DNA of 64,000 bases from Isoetes taiwanensis (GCA_021234155.1 JAJEKV010000011.1:18120677-18184676), one strand, 5' to 3'; positions 36,701 through 47,330 are shown, counted from the stretch's first letter. The notes: generated by a model from the letters alone, not told the origin. Translations and numbers: made by a program.

Positions 36701-37615
36701 GTTCTCTTCATTCTCTTCTATATGAGAAGAGAACCATAGCATTCACTCTTGTCCATCTGAATTTGTCATTTTCTGGCAGTTTTGAAAATGATTTTCTCTT
36801 CTTGCATAACTGTCCTCATCAATGCCTTCCCTGACATACTGATCGACTTGATTTTTTCTTGAATTATGCCCTGATAGTACCTTATCTGAGATCTGACTTC
36901 CTTGCGAGATTTTGTTTCCTTGCTGTCCATCTGAAATATCTGCAATCAGAGTATCAGAAATGTCTATACAGACATTTCTGACATTGAGAAGGCAAGCCAA
37001 AGGTATCTCTTTGTGAGACGCCCTTTACATAACTTTAGTTAACCCTATACGTCAATGGTTTAGAAGATGTTGTCCTAAGTCCTTTTTCATTATACTTTTA
37101 GGAACCTTTAGGAACCAACATTTACATAATAATTGCCTTTTTTCACTAGGCCTTTTGATGTGAACCGCTCCCCCCGTGCTTGCCTCATATCAGCATACAT
37201 TCAAGACACCCCAGGACAAGGAGCACTGCTAAAAAATAATAGGATGAAATAACGGGATGAAATTGCTCCTTAACTCACCATATACCCATCAAAGCAAAAC
37301 ATGGGATCTCTTACTACCTCTTCAATGTGTAATTTTCAAGATGTCAACAATAAAAATTCAACTACAGAGTTAGTACTACATGATCTTCTCATTCTTTTTA
37401 GAAATTTTATGAATTTTGAACTAATCCCCATCAACGTTGTGCACTATTACTATATATTTAGATATTTTTGTTATAATAAAAGGGGGGTGCACACTTTTCT
37501 CATTGCAGTCAAAACATTTACACATTTCCAACTTATGCCCAGGAATACTGGGCATCGTTACTAGTTCTTACATAAAGAAACAATTGCCAATCTATCAATC
37601 TATGCCTTTGATTAT
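30727..37615. other. 6.9 kb of unassigned sequence, mostly AT-rich
   Basis: No ORF here resembles a known protein. Overlapping ORFs at 34788-35246 (minus) and 34813-35142 (plus) have no domain. Minor repeats are a 21-bp tandem pair AGATGTGGCTCTTCCAAATG (33053-33094), the duplication at 36074-36323 listed separately, and a hairpin TGGTTCTCTTC/GAAGAGAACCA near 36699-36735. The first bases may be the continuation of the minus-strand LINE remnant split by the L1 at 25912-30720. A possible retroposon-type A-run lies near 35677-35689. Confidence 0.35.
36074..36323 (+). repeat. Tandem duplication, period about 122 bp
   Basis: Two copies starting GGAAGAAACGATCTGC (36074 and 36196) share CAAGAAGGTAATCCGAGAAA and both end near GAATAGAATACTTGGAGCAG. 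They differ by a few substitutions and a short A-rich insert. Non-coding. Confidence 0.85.
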
Positions 37616-38640
37616 GAAGAATAAGAATGTGTATTGGGATATATAATGTTTAGAGTATGGGCATCTAGCATATATATTCGACCATCTGAATTAGGGAAAA
37701 AGCTTGATGACAAAGTAGAGACTGGATATCTAGTAGGATATAATGAAGAATCAAATGGCTATAAGCTATTTATTCCTAAAGAAAGGAAAATAGTGACTAG
37801 TAGAGAAGTCATTTTTTATGAGTATACCTTCACGGCATGGTTTAGTGGTAGGATCTTAAACTGTCACACCCCAGGTCACAGGTTCAAACCTGGCCAATAT
37901 CGGTGTAGTAATGAGGACTTTAATAATTCATTGCCCCGAGGTCACGAGTTCAAATACAACCAACTGACTAATATCGGTGTAGTAATGGGGACCGTAAAAA
38001 TTCATTGCCCTGAGGTCACAGGTTCAAATACAACCAATTGATCATGTGGTAGAGATTTTAAACCTGATCTTAAAAATTCATTGCCCAGGTGCGGGGTTCA
38101 AATACAACCAACTGGGACCTTAAAAATTCATTGCCCCGAGGTCACGGGTTCAAATACAACCAACTGATCCTGTGGTAGAGATTTTAAACCTGACTGAGGT
38201 CACGGGTTCAAATAGAACCAACTGATCCTGTGGTAGAGATCTTAAACCTGATCTTAAAAATTCATTGCCCCGAGGTCACATGTTCAAATACAACCGAGAC
38301 CTTAAAGATTCATTGCCCCGAGGTCACAGGTTCAAATACAACCAACTAGTCCTGTGGTAGAGATCTTAAACCTGCCATATATACTCGATAATCACATGCA
38401 AAGCAACTCCTAGCATATCCACACCTAACTATTGGCTTCCATGTGATATGTCAAATAGCGGATTGGCTTCTATGTGATATGTATAATAAAGTGATGTAGA
38501 ATGTACTCATGATGTGATGATGAGTAGAATGACGTCATTTAATAAAAAAAAAAGAAAATTATGAGTATACCTTATATAAGGTTCAACACTCAAAGAAAGA
38601 AACTATAACTGCTACAAAAAAAATTTGGGGGCTAAACTAA
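37616..38640 (+). pseudogene. Copia polyprotein fragment (integrase-RT junction), split by a SINE
   Basis: Frame 37634-37830 gives FRVWASSIYIRPSELGKKLD, VETGYLVGYNEESNGYKLFI and RKIVTSREVIF, a well-known block between integrase and reverse transcriptase in Ty1/copia proteins. The frame is cut by the SINE at 37831-38558 and resumes beyond the duplicated target as LYKVQHSKKETITATKKIW (38571-38628). No RT domain follows, so the fragment was already truncated. Whether it belongs to the family at 18573 or another one cannot be told from this piece. Confidence 0.82.
37831..38558 (+). mobile_element. Composite tRNA-derived SINE with about eight B-box modules
   Basis: A perfect RNA polymerase III A-box (TGGTTTAGTGG, 37838-37848) and a B-box-like GGTTCAAACCT (37881-37891) lie 33 bases apart, as in tRNA genes, with an inverted CCAGGT/ACCTGG around the B-box. 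The B-box core GTTCAAA then recurs seven more times to about 38336 in units containing ATTCATTGCCCCGAGGTCAC and CCTGTGGTAGAGATCTTAAA. The element ends in an A-rich tail (38541-38558). TTATGAGTATACCTT (15 bp) flanks both ends (37816-37830, 38559-38573), which shows one retroposition event, and the host copia frame reads on across the duplicated target. Confidence 0.88.
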
Positions 38641-40064
38641 TAACTAGGAGCAAAAGGGTCAAAGCATGGAGCTGGGGAACACTTTATGTGTCAGAGACAC
38701 TTAGTGTTTAGTGGGTGCTTTCTGAGGACATTTTCTTCGGATTTTCTGAAAATATATTTTTATATTTCGGATCCTCGACAGAGGTAGGATTTTAGATAAT
38801 GAAGTATGAGTACCTTGTCTTCATGTACTCTTTGGGTTTTTCTTTACTCGAATGCAATCTGTAGAATGTTTGTCAAGTTCTGCAAGCTCTTTAAAGTTTT
38901 TGAATTTTTCTATTACATAAGGTAGGTATCCTTTTAAGAGACCATAGGACCCACCCATGAAACTAGTCGCGGGATTTTGCATGCTCTAAGAGTCTAGATC
39001 ATTTGACCTACGACTTCCAAGCTAATATCCCACTGTGAGCTAGAGGGGGTTGAGTAAGTTCTTACTATTATAAGTTAATGGCTAGCCGAGATTCAACCGG
39101 CCTAGTACCAAGCGCATATATAGGCTCAACTTGCTAGGACGTCATCAAGGAATGAGCCCCTAACCCGACCAATTCTAAGCCTTAGCAATGGAAAACCAAA
39201 AATGCATGACCGAGGTTGTACGTCCGAGGCCAGATATTTGCACGTAAGGCCGAGGCCTGCTAGGGCCAATGCCTTACGTGCAAATATCTGTCCGAGGATG
39301 TACAACCGAGGCCACGCATTTTTTGTTATCAGCCGAGGCAAAGATCGATAACCACCTTATCTGGCTGATAACTAATTATCTCCTAGTATTGATAACTAGT
39401 TATCACTCCTAGGAGTGATAACTTAATTATCGGACTCTTCCTTTACATTAGAGAGTCCGATAAGGAGATTTGTCAAGTCCTTAGGCTCTTTGGGACTACA
39501 AAATGGGCTCTAAACTAGAACACTGTGGATTCCAAGCCTAATGCCTTACTCAACCTCTCATGTTTATTCCTATCTGCAAAGAGCTTGGAAGAGGGACATA
39601 ATGAAGTGGATCTGTAGCCGACATTTTGCCCATCCCCATCTTCTTTATCAACTACCTACTAGTGCATACATAGGGAATAAAAAAGGAGGTCCAAAGTTGC
39701 AACATTTGAAGCATAAATGGAACATCATATCCATATAATACCTATTGCAACACCGGGTGCTAATGCATGAACACGGTTGCCAAACTCTACCTTCGAGACG
39801 TTGTGAGTTTCTAGAACCAACTAGTTTTTACATTTAGTGAATGCATTACCCTGTTACCTTTGCGTTTGAACATTTCAACATACACAATTGGCTCTAATTT
39901 GTATGCAATCCTAATCTTCATTCAACAAACATCATAATCACTCCAAGAAATATTTTAAATTACACTGCATCACAAATTCTGTGGTAATACATTGAATAGA
40001 ATGAAGTTATAAGGATTCATTGATTCTTGAGACAAAAATTACGAATTTGCCACTAAGGAATCAT
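38641..40064. other. Unassigned sequence with inverted repeats
   Basis: No gene recognised. It holds the foldback at 39194-39327 and a cluster of short palindromes at 39390-39462, including TATCGGACTCT...AGAGTCCGATA and GTTATCACTCCTAGGAGTGA. Confidence 0.4.
39194..39327. repeat. Foldback element, arms about 57 nt
   Basis: The arms 39194-39250 and 39271-39327 are near-perfect inverted repeats. The inner 20 bases (CAGATATTTGCACGTAAGGC) are perfectly complementary across a 20-base loop. CCGAGGC recurs inside and around the arms. It could be a tiny MITE or a hairpin RNA source; no target duplication was identified. Confidence 0.82.
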
Positions 40065-41571
40065 TCAGAAAATCTCAGGGCCAGACGTGACATCCGATCT
40101 CCGGCGACTAAAATTTCTATGAGGTTTAGGACTGCGCAGAACTGGTGTTTTCTGGGTGTCCCAGGTCTGTAAATTTCCTGCCCATTTGGTAATCCTCTCC
40201 AGCTTTTCAAGTCCCATTCTTTCTAGAGCTTCTGCAGTCAAAGATGGAAGGTTGTAAATGGTATTTTGATATATTGGAATAGGTGGTTGAAATTGACTAG
40301 TTGCAACTGGAAGGGCTTGAATTGGAGTAGATGCCCGTGGAGGAGTTGGAACGATTTGATTCGGAGTAGGCGCCCGTGAAGGGGTTGTATTCTTTGCATT
40401 GCTTGCTGTATCTTCAGGATTACTATCCCTTAAATCCTCCTTTACAATGACATTTGCAGGGTCCTTCACACTTGCACATCTTTCTGACATTGGACTTGAA
40501 CATTCAGACCTTAATGTCCACACATTTGAAGTTCCTCCTTTCTGCCTAGAAGATGAAAATTTTGTGCTCTTTTCAGACCTTGCACTTGAACATTCTGATA
40601 GTGGAGTGCACACAGGACTTTTCCTTCCTTCTTTCAGCCTAGGGGTGCCTATACTCTTTTTGGACCTTACACTTGCACCTGACACTGGACTGGATGGTCT
40701 TTTCTGCATAAAAGGAGAATGTCTAGACATTTTTTCATATTGTATTGATGATCTTCCAGTAGAACATCCAGATCTTGCAGATCCTTTTATTGATCTTGCA
40801 GATGTTGCCGCCTCTGAAACATCTGAAACATTATCATCTTGAACAGCTTGTTTCTCTTGATCACCTTCTTTTTCTTGATCATCTTGTTTAGACCTACTTT
40901 TCTCTGATCTCGCCAAGTCTATCTCCGATGTTGCAGATGCAAGCACTACATCATTAACATCTACATGACTTTCTTGTTTGATAGATCTGACAGAACCATT
41001 ATCTGCCTCCCTTTTGAATCCATCATCTGGTTTGCATGTCACATAAGAATAAGACTGTTCATCATCAGGTTGATAATCAGCAAGAGAAATGCATCCTTGA
41101 AAAAGATTGGGGTGCTTCTTCATGACTACTTTTCCTTGTATTGCTTTTGCAATAACAGAGGGGTGAACATGCTGAGGATAAACAACAGACGCTGTACTAG
41201 GTTTATCATCACAAAAATGAGAAAGAATAGAATCCACAGGCGTTTCCACAGGAAACTTCTGAGGATTAGTGACAGGAGTACTTTTATGACCAAAAAAGGG
41301 CATGACTGCCTTATCTGCTTCTAACCCAAGTGAGGAGGAGGAACGTACCTAAATTGCTCTGTTACAGTGGTGCCTTTTCTTCCAAATATAAATGACCTGG
41401 AGCAGATGCAGGCCTTTTGGGCGCCTTATTTTGACACCGAGTAAGATGTGTAAACTTGTAATGAAAATAGGGTTGCCGGAAAGGATGTTCCTGGAGCTTA
41501 TGACAAAGATTTAAAGATCGAGGAAGAGTTGGGGGGGCGGTTTGATCCAATCTTTGCTGCTTCAAATGCAT
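40065..41571 (-). CDS. Apparently intact two-exon gene, function unknown
   Basis: The main minus-strand ORF (ATG 41303, stop 40065) has 412 codons and no lesion. An upstream frame starting at the ATG of 41571 reads HLKQQRLDQTAPPTLPRSLN and CQNKAPKRPASAPG. A GT...AG gap at 41396-41306 (91 nt) would join the two in frame, giving 471 residues. The N-terminal third looks globular (SILSHFCDDKPSTASVVYPQ). The middle is Ser/Arg/Lys-rich with repeats such as SARSEKS and SVRSIK, suggesting a disordered, phosphorylatable region. The C-terminus returns to ordered sequence (LTAEALERMGLEKLERITKW). No transposon domain, signal peptide or membrane segment is seen. It sits inside E2's foreign block, so it was brought in or captured. 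Family not recognised; the splice model is inference. Confidence 0.55.
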
Positions 41572-41812
41572 TTGTGGGCGCAGGCATGCTTAATAAGTGG
41601 ACTCATCCCAACTTCCCAGCTCGCAGAAAATAGATCGCCATCCAATTTTCTCAAATGAAAACGCGCGCAAGGGAACGGTTTTTTTCCGTGAGGTCTCAAC
41701 TTGGACCATTGGATCTTCAATTTCCATCTACGGCCAAGATAATTAAAAAAGAGATATAACACACACACACCTACAATATGGTATTTGACTCGGCATTGGG
41801 TTAATTTGGTGA

Positions 41813-41822
41813 TGCCACGTGG
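41813..41822. promoter_or_regulatory. Palindromic G-box upstream of the two-exon gene
   Basis: GCCACGTGGC is a perfect G-box, the binding site of plant bZIP and bHLH factors. It lies about 240 bases upstream of the ATG at 41571. Single motifs of this kind also occur by chance. Confidence 0.35.
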
Positions 41823-43370
41823 CAGACAATTCCATTGCAGAATGTATTTGAGTGTACCATTCTAAATTTCTGGTTGGGCCATAGCTCGAATTTGGGCCTG
41901 TTATAGCCTGTCGTAGCTTCTTTACTCTACCAAACTCTATAAACACAGTTACATAAATAGATATATTCTCTGGGAACTAGATTGGGGCAAACAGTGCAAA
42001 CAAAATCTATCTGGCCCTGCCCATTCCTGAGAATTTGACCAAGCAACCCAAGGGAGGTTCACCGTAATATCCCGTATGAACCATCTGAGTGTAAGGAGTG
42101 GGTTTTTTTTGGAGCTTTTTTGTACGAAAATATATGAAAAGGGGTGGTTTTTTTTATTAACATTTCACACTTTTTTAAGCCCGTATATTTTCGACATGGG
42201 TATTTTTAAAGATTGTATGGACTGTATACTAAGGGGCTTTTTGTTACCCTAGGAACGCAGATGGTATATCCGTATTGTATATAGGTGAATCCCCCAGGGA
42301 GCAACCACTCTATCTCTTCTGCGTCTCTGCATTAATTTATAAGTTATGAAGCTGGCTTAAGAGTAGATACTGGGATCTGGCTTAAATTCAAGAACAACTA
42401 AGTTTTAACCGAAATACAAAAACTTCTTCCCAATTCTGAGAAGCTGTTAAATCCTTCAGGATAACCTTCTCTGAAATATTCAGGACTTCTGGAATAATGA
42501 TCAATCAATACTTGGCTTTTAATTGGCAAATAAATTAAGGAATCGGGATTTTCTCTAGCTTCTAACCTACGTGCTTCCTTCCTCAATTCTGATGCTTCAA
42601 TACTACACATAGATTTTTCGAAAAGGTCTACCTTTAACTAAAAGGGAGTTCATATTGCTTAATTTGGCTGGTATTGCCTATAAACGGCTCATGGCCAGGC
42701 CAATTGGTCAGTTTTAGATCTATTCCGGGTCTTTGATTGGGTTCTGGATCCAATGGGTTGCTACATAATAGCGGCCAACTTTTAACGTAGCTTTTAACGT
42801 AGTTGTTTTTTCTTTGATGTTCATTAGATTTATCTAAACTATATAATTGCTATAGGCAAGATTCCTAAGAATATGCTCTAAGGATACCTGTTTGCTTTGT
42901 GGACGCGTAGCCTTATCCGTTTGTAACACTTTTAAAGCCATTTTTTGACACCTGTCCAAAGGCTTATTTATTTCTGACACTTTAGATAATATAGTTTAGA
43001 TAACGTTTTTAACACTTTTAAGGCTTCTTTTTGATACATGTCCTAAGGCGTATCTAATACTAATGAATTCTTCTTAAAAATTGACACGTCAACATTTTGT
43101 TATCCAACATTCTATTCAAAAACCTTGACATGTGTGCGCACTTTTTGAGTAGGTTAAGGAAGGTGCCAAGAAGTGGCACTATAATTAATGCGGAAAGGGT
43201 GAGTTGGCACTATAGCATTCTAGAAATCTTCTCTTTTATGGCTCTGCTTTAAACAACCATATCCCACAATGGTTGAGTCAGATTAAGGAGGCCCCACGCC
43301 ATTAGATTCCTCTCGTTGAGAGCTTTCCAACAACTGGTAATTTTCCATTTTTTCAATGCCATTATAGCCA
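41823..43370. other. Unassigned region with one exon-like ORF
   Basis: Apart from the ORF at 42398-42610 nothing is recognised. AT-rich sequence with T-runs (42107-42180) dominates. Confidence 0.3.
42398..42610 (-). other. Possible upstream exon of the two-exon gene
   Basis: A 70-codon minus-strand frame reads SELRKEARRLEARENPDSLI and SQVLIDHYSRSPEYFREGYP, with protein-like composition. An AG precedes it at about 42607-42608 (TGTGTAG) and a GT follows near 42405. It lies upstream of, and on the same strand as, the gene at 40065-41571. Linkage would need an intron of about 800 bases. Not recognised as any family. Confidence 0.3.
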
Positions 43371-43379
43371 ATGTAGTCG

Positions 43380-44790
43380 AAATGGAGAATCCTCATGGAA
43401 TCTTAGAGAAGTTATGTGAAATATTCCTAGAATCTAAGGGAATCTAGAGGAATCTTGAGAGAATCTTTAGGAATCTAGACAAATCTTAAGAGAATCTAAA
43501 AGAATCCTTATAGAATCTTAGAGAATCCTAAAGAAGCTTCATGGAATCTTTGAGAATCTAGGGGAACTTTTATATAGTACTGGAGAATCTTCATGGTATT
43601 TAAGAAAATCTAGAGGAAAGTTAGAGCATCTATGAGGACCTTGATGGCATCTTAGAGAATCTAGGAGAATTTTCATAGATTATCAGAGAATGCATCAGAA
43701 TCTTAAGAGAATTTGGGGTAATCTTTATACATTCTAGAGCTAAGAAACAAGGTGGACAAATGGCCTTTGTGGGCATCTCCATAACTACATGCTGATATGA
43801 TGGCCTTTGTGGGAATCTCCATAACTAGAAACATGAAACATGCTTTTGATCTCTAAGAGAGAAACTTATCCCCGAGATGAAAACCTCGCCCTTTCGGGTT
43901 TTCGAGGAAACCCTGAAGATAAACAACCATCTAAGAGATCTTATACACACATGAAAAGGAAAAAGAACCCTCATGCCTACGGGCCTTTTTGGGTTTACAG
44001 ATAAGTTGTAGAAGGAAATCCAAATGTCGGGTGAGCTGCTGGCTATGCACGAACGTGTTTGAAAGCAGCACCTACGCCAGCCAAAATTGCCAATATGTGA
44101 CAGCATCATCCTGCAAAACAAAGGCACGGGTAAAACAAGACCTTGGGCCCACTGGCACCAAAGGCTACGAACGCAACCACTGTTGCCAACAAGTCTTAAC
44201 AACCAACCAGGCTCCCATACTACCAACATAACCATGTTGGATCCAGTACAAACATAAGCCACCAAGACTCTAAAATCATAAACCAATAGTTCCGTATCAA
44301 CATAAGCCACCAAGGCTCCAAAATCATAAACCAATAATTCCATATCAACATAGGCCACCAAGGCTCCAGCATCATAATCAAACAAAATATCAGTAGCCAA
44401 GAAAGGACATATTAGCAAGGGCAAACAGGAGAAACTAGAAAGGCAAGCTTACGTACCAATAGAGAAGGAGAAGAAGGAGGGAGGGGAAGTGAGCTCTGGC
44501 AAATTATGGAAATGGAGATGCAAACAAAGCGCTGATGCAAAAAACCTAAAAGGCACGCTACTAATAGGCAAGGGTCTGGCAATTGCCAACTGCCCGGGAC
44601 ACTTGTCTTTTAGCTCTAGAAATCCATGTACCATCTATTTGTTGAAAGCAAAGGTAAATGTGACATCTTCGGGAACCTAACAAAATCATAAGAGAATCTT
44701 CGAAAACCTAGAGGAATCATACGAGAATCATGAAGAATCCCTATGGAACCTAGGGGAATCTTCATAGAATCTAGGGCAAACAGAGTTCTA
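43380..44790 (+). repeat. Degenerate GAATCT minisatellite, split by other sequence
   Basis: From about 43380 to 43735, and again from about 44670 to 44775, short units of 13-17 bases built on AGAATCT, GGAATCT and AATCTAGGG repeat with much variation. The gap between (about 43740-44670) holds unrelated sequence, a 2-fold repeat of ATGGCCTTTGTGGG (43758 and 43800) and the 48-bp tandem array. The gap looks like an insertion into the array. Confidence 0.75.
44251..44395 (+). repeat. Three tandem copies of a 48-bp unit
   Basis: AACATAAGCCACCAAG-type units start at 44251, 44299 and 44347. They make the minus-strand ORF at 43825-44424 look repetitive (LVAYVDTELLVYDF), but there is no sign that this ORF is a gene. 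Confidence 0.85.
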
Positions 44791-44825
44791 ATTAGTAAAT
44801 GAGCAGTAGAAAGAAGTCGCTTACC

Positions 44826-45267
44826 CTTTGAATTTGTCCTTCCGACTCTTCGTTTCCAACTGGCTACAGCACATAATCCATCTGCAGCACTTAAGGAACG
44901 AGTTTACCAACTAGAATAGTTGGATGAACTTAGGCGAAATGTTTATCTTCGCGTTCTTACTGGGCAAGGGTCGAGGAAATCATGGCATGACAAACATCTC
45001 AAAGCCAAAATGTTTAAAGAAGGTGATTTAGTTCTGCTCTATGACTCTAGATACAAAAATTTTCCGGGCAAGTTAAAGTTTCGGTGGTTGGGTCCATATC
45101 AAATTATTCAAGTGGTACAACCCAGTGTTTTTAAACTGGCCGAGTTAGATGGCACCCCATTACCTACTCTGGATAATGGTTTTCGGCTCAAACAGTTCCA
45201 TACAGATGACACAACAATTCATTCAGAAGATCAACCAACACATTCAGACTCTGAAACCAGTGAGTAG
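44826..45267 (+). pseudogene. E2 integrase C-terminal domain
   Basis: Integrase inserts the element DNA into the genome. The frame starts abruptly (LPFEFVLPTLRFQLATA), has one TAG at about 44917, then runs through NVYLRVLTGQGSRKSWHDKH, FKEGDLVLLYD and FRWLGPYQIIQVVQPSVFKL. These are the conserved end of Ty3/gypsy integrases with the GPY module. It ends in an acidic tail at 45267. The zinc-binding and DDE core domains, RT and RNase H are missing. The left edge at about 44825 marks the right end of the 34.4-kb foreign block. Strand and order fit E2. Confidence 0.88.
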
Positions 45268-45376
45268 AAGCATATTTATATTATATTTGTCGAGATAAAC
45301 AAAATGTGGGCATTGCCCATATACTTCCGCTATGGGCTGAGCCCTATTTACAAAATCCTATATTAAAGGGGGACCC

Positions 45377-45697
45377 CTACTCCAGGTTGGGAGCAGAGGT
45401 TACACGGAGGATGTGGTAGAGGCACTGCTCGCGGTCCCAGCGAAGGTGGATCACCACCTCCATCGGGTTCGTCAGAGGGTCGGGATGCTCAGCCATACCC
45501 GCGCACCAGCCATCCATGGGGATTCCGCGGTTGCGGAGCTTCCACAGGTCCAGAGCATTCATTTTAGCAGTTATCCACTCGTTGCAATTGCGCTGCATAG
45601 TGCACTCCAGATCTATCTTCGCCAACTGATATTTTCTGCTCGCCCACTGTTCGCTTTTTATAGCCAAACCGCCTAAAGCTCTGCCAACGTGGACCAA
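45377..45697 (-). CDS. Antisense ORF in the E2 spacer after integrase
   Basis: A 106-codon minus-strand ORF with many Trp, Cys and Met residues (WASRKYQLAKIDLECTMQRN, WCAGMAEHPDPLTNPMEVVI, HLRWDREQCLYHIL). It lies between integrase and the accessory ORF, opposite to the element. Antisense ORFs at this position are known in some plant Tat/Grande-type elements, but I cannot match this sequence to one. It is open throughout, but too short to exclude chance. Confidence 0.35.
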   Translation of the reverse strand: MVHVGRALGGLAIKSEQWASRKYQLAKIDLECTMQRNCNEWITAKMNALDLWKLRNRGIPMDGWCAGMAEHPDPLTNPMEVVIHLRWDREQCLYHILRVTSAPNLE

Positions 45698-45830
45698 TCA
45701 CAAATTTGCTAACGTGGTTATATGCAATGCAATTTCTAATTCTAGATTCCCCTATCCGCCCGCAAATCTAATCATCGTACCGTCTGCCATTCATTTTTAT
45801 GATATCCCACTCTCGAGTTGCCTGCATTAA

Positions 45831-45847
45831 CACTAAGACCTGTCCCA
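45831..45847 (+). repeat. piggyBac left terminal inverted repeat
   Basis: CACTAAGACCTGTCCCA follows TTAA directly. It pairs with 51374-51388 with one extra A. Confidence 0.9.
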
Positions 45848-46544
45848 TGATGGACCATTAAAGGGCATTTCGAAGGTTTACAAGAAAATTCATATAAAAT
45901 CAATGGCACAAAAATTGGCCAAACCCTTTCTAGAACTTCATGTATGGCAGTTATAGTCCACATGAAAAATACACTAAAATGTACCAGACCCCATTCTTGT
46001 CAGTTATGCCTTGGCAAACCCAAGGGGGTCAAGTACCAAAACCTTCATGTTCACACAAAGTAAAACTCTCTTGACAAGAAGATTTTTTTGATTTTTTTGG
46101 TTATAATGTTATTTTTCTACACGAGATATAGAAAATGACACAAAAAACCACATCTCAATCCGAAGTCTGTGAAGGAAGATAGAGCCATTCAAACATGACA
46201 GGGTCAAATCTGTCTCCTGTCTTTTGGGAACCAGTACTGGTTCCCAGAAAGCAGTTGTGATGTAAAAACAACAACTTTTAGAGGGATATGAATTTTGAGT
46301 TCAAATTTGGCATGTAAGTACTTCACTAGGCCCTTCATCCCGAAAAAATGTTTGTTGGATCTGAATTTGATGCTTGGCCATTTACTTTTGAGCTCAATTT
46401 GAGGGTACTTCTAAAAAGAGTTATATTGTTCCATTTGAAAAACAACTGCCCTCAAAAAAATCATGGAATTGCCGTAGGGGAGGATATAAAGATAATGCAA
46501 AAACAAGCACATGAAAATACCATAGCATGTGTTCTCAAAAATTC

Positions 46545-47330
46545 ATGAAAGTTTATGGTCTGCAGTCCCCATACAGACCAAATTTGGTCCAGAAAACCCA
46601 GTCTCACTTAAAAAATCATAACACATCTATGTTCACCCAATTGAGTGCCAAATTTTGAGCATGGCTCACATGACTAGTACTCTATTGGAGATAAATTAGT
46701 GCAAGGCTAACATTGGATTTTTGTCTTCTCAATTTGAAAGCTTATTTTGGTCACACTCTTTTTTTCTGCTTTGAATTACTAGCCACTCAACCAAATGGCT
46801 TGTTCAATTGATCATCCCAAAAATTAAAATATGAAACTTTAGACGGCTAAGGGACTAATTACAAAAAACAAAACCAAAAAGAGCATATTATGCTCTCTAG
46901 AGAATCCATGAAAGATTTCTGCCTCCAGTCTTCTGTGCAGACCAGTACTGGTCCAGAAGACCCAGTTTGCCTTCATAAATCATAACACACTCATGTTCAC
47001 CCAATGGAATCCCAATTTTGGACATGGTTCACATGAAATGCGCGCCATTAGAAATAAATTAGTCCACATGACTAACATTGGGATTTTGGTTGCCTTAGTC
47101 AAAAGTTATTTTGGGGTTAAATTACGTGTGCCAATATGGAAGGTCAATTATTATAGATGGCTTGTTGTATTTTCATCCCAATAAATCATATTGCAATCTT
47201 CATAATGATATAAGTGATATGGAACAAGAAATAAAACAAAAGGACATAGCATGCACTCTAAATTATTCATTGAAGTTTTATGCATGCAGTCCTTCATGCA
47301 GACCAGTATTGGTTAGGTGTACTTCATTTT
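46545..47330 (+). repeat. Subterminal repeats of piggyBac, period about 365 bp
   Basis: Three degenerate units start near 46550, 46915 and 47275. Shared blocks are a GCAGTC...CAGACCA...TGGTCCAGAA segment, ATCATAACAC...ATGTTCACCCAAT and a later ACTAACATTGG-like stretch. CCAGTACTGGT palindromes occur near 46233 and 46943. Such arrays can hold transposase binding sites. Confidence 0.7.

Noticed and set aside
37838-37905. A true tRNA gene at the A/B-box pair
   Set aside because: The boxes are well placed, but no acceptor stem or anticodon arm can be drawn, and the sequence is part of a retroposed element with tail and target duplication.
37838-38372. The regular repeats as a CRISPR-like array
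   Set aside because: Units vary in length and sequence and the context is a plant SINE.
43825-44424. 199-codon minus-strand ORF with repeated LVAYVDTELLVYDF motifs
   Set aside because: The repeats come from the 48-bp tandem array; no domain or conservation argues for a gene.
10387-44825. A Helitron as the carrier of the 34-kb block
   Set aside because: Captured fragments fit, but I saw no 5' TC / 3' hairpin-CTRR ends and no Rep/helicase at the edges, so the idea is not supported.
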